A stretch of 64,000 nucleotides of DNA. Origin: Thozetella sp. PMI_491 (taxonomy: Eukaryota; Ascomycota; Sordariomycetes; Chaetosphaeriales; Chaetosphaeriaceae). Where the stretch lies: NCBI GenBank assembly GCA_021432635.1, contig MU270022.1, positions 186,001 to 250,000 on the forward strand, in the 5' to 3' direction. The first letter of the stretch is position 1. The number at the start of each line of letters is the position of its first letter. Made by a program: the position numbers and the translations under genes. A model generated the notes under the pieces. It saw only the letters and a list, made by a program, of their open reading frames with translations. It was not told where the DNA came from and ran no database searches. This document shows, in pieces, positions 44,530 through 56,544 of this stretch.

Positions 44530-47500
44530 AGTGAGCCCGTCGTGAACGAGGGCCGAGTTGACGCTTGGATCAACTGTTCGTCCAGCTCTCCGCGTCTTTG
44601 CGTGCACAGGTGCTGTCTCAGGCGGCAAAATCTTGGGTGACAGCAGAGATCAATCCCTGCCAGAAGACTGAACAGAGGGTAAGTACGTGAATGAAGAGGG
44701 ATGCAACAAGAGACTGAATGCTGAAAGAAAGGGTAGGTGTATGTTGGCGGCGGGAACCGAGCAGCCACCTTTCGAACTTGGCTGAGGTGCAACGGTCAAG
44801 GGTCACGAAGTGCCCAGAACCAGCAGTGTTGATGAACGCTTGGCGTGTGGGAGAAAAGGGCGTGGAAAAAATTCATTCACGAAAAGAATGTGAAAACTTA
44901 CCAGAGTTTGAGTTGTCAAGTCGCGGCTGGCGCGTCCTGTAAATACCACTGCAAGCGTGCAAGTTCGCCGGTACTTTGGCCGACTGGGGTCGTCTTGATT
45001 GATGGTGTCGTTGCACGGGTGCGTGGTCAAGGCGTGGCCTGCGTGCACGGTTCTCACACCAAGGATACTCAACGCGCTCAGGCCAACGACGTGTTAGTCA
45101 AGGTTGTGGACGTCCCAAATCGACAGTTGATTGGGATTCTTAGGCACGACAATTCCGCGATGCGGTCAAATCGATGCAAGGATTTTTTGGGGAGGATGTT
45201 GGTGGCGGTGACGTGGCGACTGGCTTGAGCGAAAAAAAAGCCCAAAAACGAGGCCCGAGATTTTCTGCCTACAAGCCCGGGTCGGGAGAGAAGTGAATCG
45301 CAAGATGAGGTTGGCGACTCAAGCAACTATGACCACTTCCTGCTGTCCTTTTGATTCCAGCAGTCTGATCCAGTCACTTGAGCTGTTATATCGGTTGGCC
45401 TGCCACAGAAATGGTCGATGAGGAGGGATCAAGGCTGCGATCGCGCGGTGTCTTCGGAGGAAGGAACAAAGACGCCTGACCAAGGCACAATCTTCTGCGA
45501 TCGAAGCAGTGTAGCCCGTCACTGTCTTCCGGGCGATGGATCGGTTGGGGCAAGTGCGGATGACTGTGGTGCAGACTCTGATCGTGTCAGCAGTCCTGGT
45601 CGCGGTGCTGTGGGAGGCTCGGTCGGTAGATCTAAGACTCGGCAAAGGCGGCCTTGAGAAGGAGTCGAGAGCTTGCCACACAGGCAGGGCCTAGAGGTGA
45701 TCAAGGATAGAATTAGCCCTCGAGTTCCTGGTTCGAGTCCATAGTACAGGGTACGGGGGCTGGGGTCGGTGCTTTTCGCATTGGAGGCCGCGCAGGGGCA
45801 GTGAATTTAATGACGTGATGTCCTCGCAACCCTCGATGCGAGACACCTTTTGGGACGTGATGGGCCAGCCTCAGGGTTGCCTCGGGTGACCCAATATCTT
45901 GAAGCAACGCGTTCGGGGGGGTGGGAAGATGGGTTGGGTCAGTGTTTTGGGGCGGATGGCGGGGGAGCGAGGGCTAGAGACAGCAGCTGAGGTGGGCAGG
46001 TCGCGCAGGGCAATGGGCCAATGTCGAGGCGAACGAGTCTGCCATCGGTGAGGGCGTGCAGGTCTCTGCCACGAGCAAACACGATCCAGTCGCCGGCGAC
46101 GACTGCGACAAGACACTTTGCTTGGGCAAAGGTCCTTGGAGGGAGAGGGGCCGGGCTCGGGTGCGGGAAGAGGTCACGGCTTCGATGGGGGTAGCAAAAA
46201 GCACGTTCCCTCCCTTGACGGACGGTATTTCTCTGGGATCGGGGGGCTACCGAGAAGGCATCGCCAATACGTACCGTGGCTTTCTATTTGGCTGACGAAA
46301 GGGTGCAGGGCAGGGCTGCGCGGATGAAAGGGAGAGGATGACGCGGAGAAAAAAAGGTTTGCTGGGTTGGGTCGGGAGGCGGATGGTTTAGAAAAAAATA
46401 ACACCCGTGACGGAGGTCTGGTTTAAGGGGGGGGGGTTGCTGAAAAGAATAGAGCAAAAGCAAATTGAGGTACCCTTGCCTGGGCTTGCCGTGAGTGGTG
46501 ACTCCAGAATCAAGGTAGGGCGAGTTGAAACGAACGGTAGTGGCAGGGACCACTGAAAATTTGTGGGTCCCCGCCGAATTTGCCCTGTGCGCCCCTGGCT
46601 CTCCCCTAGACCCCCCTGTACTCCCCCAACGACCCAAGTTTCTTGCTCCAAGCCCGACAGGGTACCTCCAGGTACCAACTGCACCAGCCGAGGGGAACAA
46701 GCCCGAGAAGTCTACTGTAGTACCTTCTGGTCTGTGGGGTGCGTGCCGTCACTAGGTGAGAGCTGTCTGCGTGGGAGGGAACCACAGCCAGGCGCTCTCT
46801 GTCGCCGGTCCTACTGTTGCTCCTCTTTCTGGGCTTGAATCATCTTCCCAAGATTATTCTCCGCTCGGCAGGGATAGCTTCACACTTGAGGCTCAACCTA
46901 CGCCCGATCGTCCCTTTCATTTTCGCTCTGGTTTCCTAACGACAAAGCAGCTACCTCGGACGGCCAGCGCGAGAAGAGGACACGTCTCGCCTATGGAGCT
47001 AGATAGCTTCGACGAGATAGCCCAGGAAGCGGTTGCCTCGGGACTGGAGGAAGAGCTTTGCCTCCCGGATGGCGTTTGCGACCTGGGCGTCGACAGTAGC
47101 ATCGTACCACAGGGCAAGCAAACAAAAAAAAATGAAGCTTTACGCCTCTATTCGGCTTACTCTCTTTCCCTCATCTCTTCTAGTGGCCTGCACCGAGGTA
47201 CATGGCCACGAAATGAGAAGAGACATCAGGAGACACAACCACGCTAGCCAAATGACTTGTCGCTCTCTGAGACGGACATTCAGACGCGGAGGACGGGGAA
47301 CGGAGGGGTTCGTCGAACGGCCAAAAAAATAGAAGTAAAGAAAAAAAAAAGAAACTGGCTAAATCTAGGGCCTCTCAGCCGGCGACAGCGCTCTCCGCCG
47401 AGAATCCGGTATATTGGGCCTGAGAGGAGTATCGCGAAGAGGCACAGTGGCAGTAGGCTGTACGACGAGGCCTTCGCTAGTTGCATGTACGTAGGTACTG

Positions 47501-48300
47501 TACCTATGCGTGCATTTACTGTATGTCTGTACTTCTGTGACCTCAAAAGGCCGGCGATGCCCGTGCCCCCGACCACTGACGCATGTGCCAGCGTCGCCAG
47601 CCTGGCTGCGCTAAGATTGGCATACCGTGGAATGCCCTTTCTCTCGCGCATAGTGTATTAGTGTAGTAGCGTTTGTCGCGGGCACCTGGGCTGGGCTCCT
47701 CTTGTCCTCATTTGTTTGGCCGCATGGCGCCCCTCGTATCGTCCATCAGGTCTTGTCTGCTGCAAGCCTCCGCGCTGCGCTGTGAGTGGTGACTTAATCT
47801 GTGCCTGCCGCACCCAAGTGAGAGACGCTCGGACTGCTAACTTAAACCAATCGTCGAAACAACAGGCAGGGATGGACCTGATTCGTCGTCGCGTCGCCCA
47901 GCCCGGGACGGGGGCCGGGGGGAAGGGGAGGAAGGAAAGTGGAGGGTTTTCGATACACCCGGGCCCTGCCCTCTGCCGCAACCAAGCAAGTACCGGGTAC
48001 AGCCCATTTCTGGGATCGCCCAGCTGCCACCCCTGTCCCTTCCATAATTCTTCGATGCTTCCTTCGATTGCAACGTTTTGGAGTCGTGAATCGCGCGTGC
48101 CCACGCCCGCACGTACGCACCAGCTCGCACACTCCCTCTCGTCTTCGTCGCCGGTCCCTCAACCATCCCGGCAGAGCTCGCCCCCCCTTCCCCCCCCCCC
48201 CCAACCCGACCCAAGCAAAGGTCGCTGGGCATCTGCCTAGGTTGTTGTGTCCGAGAAGAGAGCTGTGGTAGTACTCAGTTCGCAAACGCCCATGCGGTGC
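44530..48300. other. Proximal half of the gene-free region upstream of the C2H2 factor
   Basis: No conserved protein in any frame; longer frames (for example minus 45681-45319 and plus 46756-47247) are Arg/Ser/Pro-rich and lack family resemblance. The first 200 nt probably hold the 5' leader of the factor, with a candidate intron acceptor near 44662. GTAC-centred palindromes occur, the best at 47492-47506. Homopolymer tracts include C7-TT-C13 at 48181-48202. A TFIIIC B-box-like GGTTCGAGTCC at 45729 does not fold into a tRNA. Confidence 0.45.
47492..47506. promoter_or_regulatory. GTAC-centred palindrome TAGGTACTGTACCTA
   Basis: Arms TAGGTAC and GTACCTA are exact inverse repeats around one T. 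The same core TAGGTACTGTAC is found at 16848-16859 in the FMP52/FMN1 divergent promoter. The symmetry suggests a dimer-binding site, but no factor is known to me for it (inference). Confidence 0.4.
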
Positions 48301-49075
48301 CCTCGGGGCCGGCTGTCGGCCTCTGCAATTTATCCCAGAGCTATTAGCGACCAGCAGTGAGGCGGCGGTCAGTGAGTCCACGTGTGAGCCATCGACTACT
48401 AGCCCGCCACGCCCTCCCGTGGCACCTTGTTCGTCTACCCAGAAGGAGACGGTAGGTACCGCGACACCTTGCTAGACAGATAACGGACATTGAAGTCGTC
48501 TCTTGCTTTTCCTTCCCCCACCCCGTTCTGAGACATGCCCGACGCCCTGGCTGCACTTGCAGCATCCCAACCGCCCCTCGGCATGCGGTCACACACACAT
48601 AGCTAGTAGGATATGCATGCCCATGGCTGACCACCGACGTTGCGCTTCGATGAAGGGGGGTGGAGGGGGGGAGGGATTTCAGAGGTGTCAGCTTTTTGGT
48701 CGCACGCCATGAGCGGGCCTCCCAGGCGCCTAGTTTGAGAGCACATCATCTATGCCGACGGCGACGGATGATCTCCCTTCCAAAAGGGGGGGTTACCGGG
48801 CGGCAGAAGGCTGAAAATGAAAAATGACCGAGATTGACATGGATCCATGCCATCCGGAGAGCCGTCACCGAAGAGAAAGAAGTAGACCAACACAGGAGGA
48901 AGGGGGGGGGGGAACCCATCCGTACTGTGTAATCAACCTGTGGACAGCCAGCTGCCACTCTTAGCGAGCCCTGGTTGCAGGCGCATGGCCAGTGCATGAG
49001 CAGCCATTTCCGCGCGGCGGCAGGGGGGGTGACGGCGAGGTGAGCCACAATGCTAGCGCTACGCCGGTTGCGGCA

Positions 49076-49103
49076 GGTTTCTAGAAGGTTTCTAGAAGCC
49101 TTC
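49076..49103. promoter_or_regulatory. Tandem heat-shock-element-like repeat
   Basis: The 11-mer GGTTTCTAGAA occurs twice back to back (49076-49086 and 49087-49097) and is followed by GCCTTC, giving five alternating TTC/GAA units: TTC-TA-GAA-GGT-TTC-TA-GAA-GCC-TTC. Hsf1 sites are inverted nGAAn units, ideally spaced by 2 nt; here the spacing alternates between 2 and 3, a gapped form that Hsf1 is known to tolerate. No gene start lies within 4 kb, so the target, if any, is unclear. Confidence 0.4.
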
Positions 49104-50396
49104 GGTGCAGGAAAGGAGGCCCTAGCACCCATGGTTTGGAAAATGCGGCCCTGCGCCTCACGCTCCATCCCACCCCATTCATGCCCCTTGCGCCCTGGCC
49201 ACTCCGGGCGCCAGAGCTGCGGCCTCCTGCACGTCCCAGCGCCAAGCTAATGCTGGCTGAAGGAGCTTGGGGCAGCCAGCCTCCCTTCCCTTTCCCTTCC
49301 CTCGGAGGCGGAGGAGCGAAGGGGAGAGAGGAAAGGAGGGAGGGAAGCAAGACAAAGGATAGTGCCGCTCGTTCGCGCCTCCAGAGCCAGTAATCATCGC
49401 TTCGCCCTCCGCCGCCAGCGGCCTTCAGCTCGAGGGTTGGGCGGTCTGCTGGTGCGGAATGGGTGCGCGCAGCCGACTCTTACCGCCGTGCGACATAACT
49501 GAACTGCCTTTGACGGAGGGTTGCAGCCATGGTGCAGAACCTGAGGCCCATTGAGAACATGCACAACGCACCCCCTCTCTTAGCCTGGCGGGCGCCCCGT
49601 GCGATCCAGACTTGTTTTCATACCCTCCCCCTGCAACTGCAACCAGTACCCAGTACAGGCCGCCCTGCCTTTCTGGTTCGGTATTTTGGGAAGGGGTAAT
49701 CATTCACCGAGGACCACAGGCAATAGGTGCTGACCAAGACGCTCCAACCCCCCTCCCCCTTCTCCCCTTCTCCCTCCTCGTCTCTCGTCCTCCTCTGCCT
49801 CCGGATGTCGGTGCTCGCCGACCCCGGCACTCAGCGATCTTTCCCTTCACTAATTTGCCGGTCGTTCCTGTGTTATGCGGTGAGAATTACCATCCCGCCG
49901 GAGATCGCCCGTGGTGCTCTTAGCCGAGTCTGTGCGGCCGTATTGGAGAAATCTTAGTTTGATGGCCAAGATGGGGCCCTTTGAGGCCTACCCCAGCGCG
50001 ATCATCTCTCGGGCGAGGCCGAAGGGAGACCCAGAGATGGTGCCGCGATGAGCTGCGATACGGGACGCCATTGACACACGGGCAGGGTGGTCAGGGACGC
50101 CGGCGTGCAGGGATCTCCACGCTGGCATCCTTCGAGAAGGCTTCCATGCAGGGTTGGTGCGCTACTAGAGTTTCAAGCCTACGTGCGGCATTGGATGGTC
50201 CTAGATGCATCCTGGCGGCCTGCAGCCAACCCAGCCTCAATATGTCGCCAGCTCGACACCATCAAAAGGCCGACAGCGAGCCTAGCGGCGTCATGTACAT
50301 AGCGGACGTTCGGCTGCGAGAAAATTAAATTGGGACATCGACGAAGCCGGCGCGGTTTCAACAATGGTCACGAATGATACGCAGGGCGGGAGCGTA

Positions 50397-50435
50397 CAGC
50401 AGCAGCAGCAGCACCACCACCACCACCACCACCAG
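50397..50435 (+). repeat. CAG/CAC trinucleotide microsatellite
   Basis: Five CAG units pass directly into about seven CAC units. The stretch is not inside a credible gene. It should be length-variable between strains. Confidence 0.85.
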
Positions 50436-52436
50436 GATTACCACCACCGCAACGGCTAGACGAGACGGCCACCACCCTCCTCGTCTTCCGCGGCTGGTCC
50501 CAGAAAGGTGCGGGTCTGCATGGCAGCCGTCGCTTGAGGTCTTTTTGCCCCATCAGAATGGACTTTCCTCCCACCCACCGCCTTTCCCCCTCTTTCCTGG
50601 TAGCATCGATCAACCACCTCAGGCATCCCGAGATGCGGCATGGCGCACAATTCGATGAGCGCAAGCATTGACCATGGCCCCATCGGAGGATCCTCTATCC
50701 CAAAGCTGTGACCCTTCCCCCTCCCTCGTTAGGAAAGAGCGAGGGAGCGAGCTTCTAGAAGGCCAGTAGAAGCACAGAGCGGCGCGGGCTAGGGATGTCA
50801 ACATGGCGCCCCCACCCCTCCCTTGGCCGGCCGGGTGCCATGCAGCCCAGGTGATACCCCAGCCTAAAATGGCCGAGCAGACTAGCCGTGGTCGTTACGA
50901 TTTGATGGTGTGTTGGAACTAGCAGAAGACGGTGCATTCAGGTCAGCCTGTTCACGCCGGATGTTGATCTCCCCTGCCCGCTCTCTCATGTCCCTCCTCG
51001 GTAGTCTGTCAGCAGAGAGAGGGCTTGGACACGGTCGAGAAAGGTTCATCTCTTCATACGAGCCATTCATCTCCCACCAGGTGCTACTACGGGGCCACCA
51101 CAGTATGGAGAGCTGAGGCTAGCCGTCTGGTGTCAGGTCTAGTGGCCGCGTTGTCCAGAAAATGGCTTCGGGAGAAGCGAACTGGTGGCTGCAGCCACTC
51201 ACTAGCATCCCGATCCACCCAAGATGACATCAAGGTCCTGCTATCTCCTCCAATGCGTGGCTGAGTCGGGGGAAGCGTCGCTGCTAGCTGTTACAGAAGA
51301 AGCCCGGGCTAGCTTGCTCCCTCTTGCGTCCGTACAGGCTAAGCGGGAGATTGAGTCGACGGCCAACGGTCTCAATCTGCCTCATTTCGGGGTATCCGTG
51401 CATTCAGATCAGGTGGGAGATCAACAGTGCCCAATACCCGCCGGCGGCCTGGGCTGAGCGATCGGGTCTCTGCTCCCTTGGGCGCTAGCAGCCCACGATC
51501 TGCCTGCCTAGTGGGCTCTGTCAGAGGAGGAGGAGCTCTGATGATGCCACTCCCCAGGCGGTGCTATTCCAGGCTCCTTAGCGCCCGGACTGGTAATAGC
51601 TCGCGAGCTGTCGAGGGCCCCGTACGGCCACCCTTTGATCACTATGGGGAAAGTTGGGAAGATCTTCCTTCGCGACTCATCCTAACGAGGGAATTACACC
51701 CTTCGAATGACTAGCCAACCCTTGAGACCAAAAGAAAAAAAAACTGGCCTCGGCCGGTGCCGCAGATGTGTCTCCTCAACCCCGAGCGAAGAATCGCGGT
51801 GCCCAGGACGGTTCCTGCGTTATGCCGTACCCGCTAGAAGAACCAGGTTGATACATGCTCGCCATCAATGCGGTCGTCCAACCATCGCCGCGCTGCGTGG
51901 CCTTTGTACTTCGCAGCCAGCTCGCTCTACTAGGGGGGCACATCTAGCCTCCATTCTCCAGCGGACGATGCTCTTTGGGCATCTCTCCTAAATGAGGCAC
52001 CGCAATGCGGCGAGGAGATGGCTCCAATAACAGTCAAAGTGCCGTGGTACCAGCTTCGTGGGAGGGACTGGCTGGGCCCTTCGCACGCTGTGCAAGTACC
52101 TCCGGGTACCCAGGCTTGCTAGGCTGGGCCCTGGCTCTGTCCGTCGTAAAGACTCGTTCGCCTCAACAAAAGCTCCCTGTCCTTGTTGTCTAATTCAGGC
52201 GGGTATTCCGATCGGCAGGCGTTGTGTTTGCACTAAACCCACGTTTGGCCCTGATGGGCTTGGCTTGACGGATTGACGACCGAGTGGTGCCCTGGCAAAT
52301 GTCCAGAATGTGGGACCCTGGAGGCATGTTGTCGGTCCCACTCATTGCCCATCATCTTGCCAGAAACAGGCCGTCTCTGCTCGGACTTTCTTCCCCGTCC
52401 TCGGCCTTGCACTTGCCTCGTTTCTTGTCCTTTGCC

Positions 52437-52460
52437 CTTCTTCTTCTTCTTCTCCTCCTT
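52437..52460 (+). repeat. TTC/TCC-rich trinucleotide tract
   Basis: Pure pyrimidine stretch made of about five TTC units followed by TCC units, within a longer pyrimidine-rich segment. It lies outside recognisable genes. Confidence 0.7.
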
Positions 52461-54858
52461 ATTCTCATTCATCTCCCCTCGGCCACATCGTACAAAGTCG
52501 CCAGCGCGCTGGCCCGACCATCTGATGATCGTTAGGGGCTACAGCCTGGTGTGATGGCCCCTGTCGCGGGTGCCAACTCGGAAATCTGACCGAGGCAGGG
52601 GATACCAGTCCGCCCGGCGCCCCGGGACTGCTTCCCCGGCGGAGCCACGATGGGGGTTTATTGGCCCAGGAACATGGCCGAGAGACGTGCTCCACCGCCA
52701 TTCCCCCCTGCTCCTTTGGTTTTCCCAGTGCTGTGGCTCGCGAGCCTGCACCCCCGACGAGCATCAGCGTCGCAAGCGCCGGGCCCGGAGAACTCTCCGG
52801 TGGTCAGCGCTGCTGACCCGTTGACAGAGGCCTTGCTTGGGCCCGGGCGGTACGGCGATCACGCCTCGAGACGGCCCGGCGGACGGCGCAACGGGCGGCC
52901 AAAGCAGGGCAGCACAACGGCATGTGCACGGCCTCCTCGCCCCCAGGACACCGTCTCCACTAGGCCCGTGACCCATCCGCAATGTGGGAAACGCCAGACA
53001 CGCATGACGCTCGCGCCAGGTCTAAACCCCAGCAGTCCCAAAAAGTCCCCCCTCTGACTGCCCGCGGGCTCCATCCCAGAGCAGGGGCGCAGGAACAAAT
53101 ACAAAACGCACAGGCCAACCTGATACCGGTTGCGCGAGAGAGCCAGAGAAGGCTCTTGGCAGTGTGTCGTTCGGGCCTCTGTGCGTCTCGAGGGCCCGCG
53201 TAGACGGGATGGAGCTGGCGGGCTTTTTCGTTGCTTGGAACCCCTCTACGTCCCTCACGTCGGGTGCGCCGTATTCTGCCAGAGCGGTGGCACATGGCCA
53301 AGAACGTCGACAGGTCTATCCCCCAGACCCACGGCGGACGCTTGTTTTCGGCCGGTCGTGCCTGTTTTGGGAAGCGGCTCGCGTCGCTGGGGCCATCCCA
53401 TGAGGCCCTGCGGCCAAGGTGAAGGCGCTCAGATGCCTACTTGTACATGCGGTTTCGATACAAGCCCACAAACGCAGTCACGATGGCATACGCACCCCAT
53501 CGCATAAGAGCACCCGATGGAAGTGTGGCAGACAGCCGGCTTAGGCAGGATATGGAGACGCCACCAGGGCATTCTTCCCGGACGGGAACCAGGGGTGAGC
53601 GCTACACTCGCAGACAGAGCTGTGACGAAGTGTTAGTATAGGATCCGGAGAGAGAGGGCGGACGGATTTGGCCCAAGAGCTGTATGATATCAGATGTGAG
53701 GGCCAGACATGGGCAGTCATGCCGCAGGGTAAATACCCAATAAGCCGGGCAGCGACGCAGTGTTGCTCCGCAGCTTCAGCTACAAACCAATGTGAGCTCA
53801 GCGTTGGCAGCTACCGACATGCCGTGTTGGACCCGCTTATCACCATCGTCACTATGCCATCCTATCTCCCATGCGACGCCCAAGTATCATGTGATGGCCG
53901 CTTTAGGATAGCGATGGATCGATGCCAGGACTCTCTTACCTGGTTTTCCGGCTAATACAGCTAGGCATTAAGACTCACTTGTTTGGTCGCATCAGGCCAG
54001 ACGTGGGAGAGGGAAGGACACCGGCCGAGATGCTCCAAGCGTCCCGGTGCTTGAGCCAGCATGTGGCCTCGAACCGAAGGACTAGGGACATGAGTTTTGT
54101 CCAGGCGTTGTAATGTGCGGTATCTTCCTTGCCTCCTCGTGGTCCCTGTTCTGCTCGGCTGCTCTAGGCTGAGAAGCTGTTTATGCCCGGGTTTGATCCG
54201 TACGTCTGAGTGACGAATCATCTGGGCGACCATGTCGTTTCCACGTGGGAGAGCACACGCCATGAAGTAGGTCCCATGCTCTCTGGCTCGTCGGATTCTT
54301 ATATTGAGCCGCTCGGGGCCTGTATACTACCAAAGACACCCGTCCTACGGGTAGTGGTTGTAGTGCTTGGTTGCTGGGTGCGCCTCTAGTGAGAGCGGAT
54401 GATATGACCATGGGAGTGGGAGAGATAGTGCTACCGAAAGGTAATGACAGTGGTGGAACGCTCATCGTCCCTACAATGGCCTATAGGTGCTACTTGGACC
54501 TGCCATTGTCCGCTTCGTCATTGGGGAACTGCTTCGGCATTCGACAGATGAGAGATAAGTTTGATATATGGCAGAAAGTATTCTTCTATCTACAAACCCC
54601 CCTGTTATCGAGAAATGGCAGTAAGACCATGCTACCCCATGCTAAGAAGACGCGAGTCTGACATATGTTTTTTTTTGTAGACACAAGACCCCGTGAAGAA
54701 TCGATTGACCACGATCCCTTTTGGTTGAAGATCCCGACTTCCCAGATTAGTGCATTCAAGAGAAATAAATAGCAAGAACTCCCATGCTCCTGTCTATCCC
54801 CTCCCCTCGGGGCGATCATCCAGAGCCCATTTTGTCCAGCGTATCCCGGGCCCTCGAC

Positions 54859-55638
54859 TCACGAGCCATTGAGGTGCAGCTTCCCCTGCGTCTTCTCCAA
54901 GTGCTGCACCATAGCCTCGATCGTGCACACCTTGAGGCCCCATTTCCTCGCAAAAGCAATACAGGCCTCACCCCGCAACATACCGGGCTCGTTGCGGATC
55001 GCCCGGCCGGGCACCTCCTCGCCGTCCTCAATGAGTTCGCAAATCACAGCAGCTGGTTTCTTGCCCGCCATCCGGCACAGATCGACCGCGGCCTCGGTGT
55101 GACCTCTCCTCTGCCTGACACCGCCAAACTTGGCCCGCAGTGGGAGGACATGGCCGGGCCGCCGGAAGCTGTCTGGGGTGGAGGACTCATCAGCCAGCCT
55201 GCGGCAGGCCAGAGCGCGGTCATGCGCGCTGATGCCGGTCGTGACGGCGGGATCCACCGCGTCAACCGAGATGGTGTAGGCAGTGAGGAGGGAATCTTCA
55301 TTGTGCTCGACCATTTGGGGCAGTTCGAGGTCGAGTGTGCGCTGGGGTAGAAGGGGCGCGCAGATCAGACCCGAGCTATGCCGGATCATAAAGGCCATCT
55401 GTTGCGTAGTCACATCCTCGGCGGCAATGATGAGGTCCGCCTCGTTCTCGCGCCCGGGATCGTCCAGGATGACGACGAACTCGCCGTTTTCTAGAGACAA
55501 AAAGTATGGTTAGCTTGAGCGGGCTTGCCAATGGGGGTATCGGGAGGCTTCTGGAGACGGTAGAAGGCACGCACGGAAGGCCTGGACGGTGTCCGGGACA
55601 CTGTCGAATTGTGACGCATCAATTGCCTGGGAAGGCAT
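54859..55638 (-). CDS. RIB3: 3,4-dihydroxy-2-butanone 4-phosphate synthase, 231 aa, 2 exons
   Basis: Exons 55638-55575 and 55490-54859. Converts ribulose 5-phosphate to formate and the four-carbon unit used to build the xylene ring of riboflavin. The protein reads ASQFDSVPDTVQAFQNGEFV across the intron, then the metal/substrate motif DDPGRENEADLI with its acidic loop, MAFMIRHSSGLICAPL, TGISAHDRA, DSFRRPGHVLPLRAK and the catalytic RRGHTEAAVDLCR, closing with GEEVPG and a C-terminal helix. It is the stand-alone fungal enzyme (no GTP cyclohydrolase II part) and of usual length. The 84-nt intron lies before the catalytic core; the start is the ATG that puts PSQAIDASQF in frame. Divergent from COQ3 with 906 bp between starts. 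Confidence 0.95.
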
Positions 55639-56544
55639 GGCTGCGGACGTCTGCTCTGGTGGCAAGAGGAAGAGGGGATTCGTCCGCTTTGGCAAGCGGA
55701 TGTCACAAGCTCGGCGCTCTCCCCGCTAGCGAAATCGCGGGCTGCGGTCTCGGCAGAAGGCTCGGCTCAGTGCGGGGCAGCAACAGTTCGTAACGGCTCG
55801 ATCTCGGGATTTTTGTCTCGTACACGCGGTGCTGCTCGACAAGCTCGGTTAGGGGGGGGAGAGAAGGGAGGGAGGGGGGATGGTGTCAATTGAACAACAG
55901 CCGAGGAGCAAGCAGGTGGGCTGTCTAGGTATGTAAGGGGAACCGATTCTTCCAGGCGATGACTGCTTAGCCCCGCGGGAGCGGTGGGCTGGAAAGAAGT
56001 AGTCGGAACTTCAAGGAAGGCGCCGGCGGAAGCGGACCCTCGGTCGGCAACTTAGGGCCTGGAAGTGCACCCCGCGGTCCCGACAGGCTGCGATCACGCT
56101 TGTGAAAGACCCCGCTTACTGATCCTGACAGGCCGCTCTCAAATCAAGCAACTGCCTTACTCAGAATAACAATACGGACGCCGGCGTTCGGGGAACGAGA
56201 CCCTATCCGACGTGGCGCCCCGCTTGGCTTGGTTGACTCGACGCACACAGCGTAGTTGTCCCCTAATTAGTGCCAGAACCCTCCCGACCTGCGGCGCGCC
56301 CGACGGCACAATCCCCCCATGACCTGCAGGAGCTTACAAACTACCGCGCGCGGCATCGTCGCACGACCCTTTGGAACGCTCAGGCCATGGAGGGGCCGGA
56401 GCAGCCGCTAACGCGTTAGCGTGCTTCTAGAACCCCATTCCAACCTTGAGACGTCAACTTGCAGCTGCAGGGCAGCCAAGAAAAAAAGTTCGATCCAGCT
56501 ATCCCGAGTCTCAACCGGTGTTCGCCACAACGTCTTGGGGCATC
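55639..56544. promoter_or_regulatory. Divergent promoter region of RIB3 and COQ3
   Basis: 906 bp between start codons and no coding signal. A G-rich/purine-rich tract lies at about 55850-55880. The COQ3-proximal part carries a perfect palindrome and a TTCTAGAA word, listed separately. Confidence 0.45.
56407..56432. promoter_or_regulatory. 14-bp perfect palindrome with ACGCGT core plus adjacent TTCTAGAA
   Basis: GCTAACGCGTTAGC at 56407-56420 is its own reverse complement and contains ACGCGT, the core of the MluI cell-cycle box bound by MBF. Four bases further on, TTCTAGAA (56425-56432) is a minimal heat-shock-element pair, with CCCCATTC continuing the TTC register after a gap. Both lie about 115-140 nt before the COQ3 start codon, a usual place for promoter sites. 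Factor identity is inference. Confidence 0.4.

Larger units (their letters stand above)
48301..54858. other. Distal half of the gene-free region upstream of the C2H2 factor
   Basis: About 6.5 kb up to the RIB3 stop codon. No frame shows a known family, and the longest frames overlap each other on several strands, as chance frames do in GC-rich DNA. Visible elements are a tandem TTCTAGAA repeat (49076-49103), a single TTCTAGAA at 50753-50760, a CAG/CAC microsatellite (50397-50435), a TTC-rich tract (52437-52460) and an 11-G run near 48902-48912. The region 54480-54780 is more AT-rich and probably forms the RIB3 3' flank. A noncoding transcript is possible but nothing in the sequence proves one. 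Confidence 0.45.

Noticed and set aside
45729-45739. GGTTCGAGTCC, a match to the RNA polymerase III B-box, suggesting a tRNA gene
   Set aside because: The bases around it do not form a T stem (only three pairs), there is no cloverleaf or acceptor stem upstream, and no A-box at the right distance.
46756-47247. 163-codon plus-strand frame in the C2H2 upstream region
   Set aside because: No family similarity and no credible start context; competes with minus-strand frames of the same size.
47842-48381. 179-codon minus-strand frame in the C2H2 upstream region
   Set aside because: Gly/Arg-rich low-complexity translation passing through a homopolymer C/G tract; typical of chance open frames.
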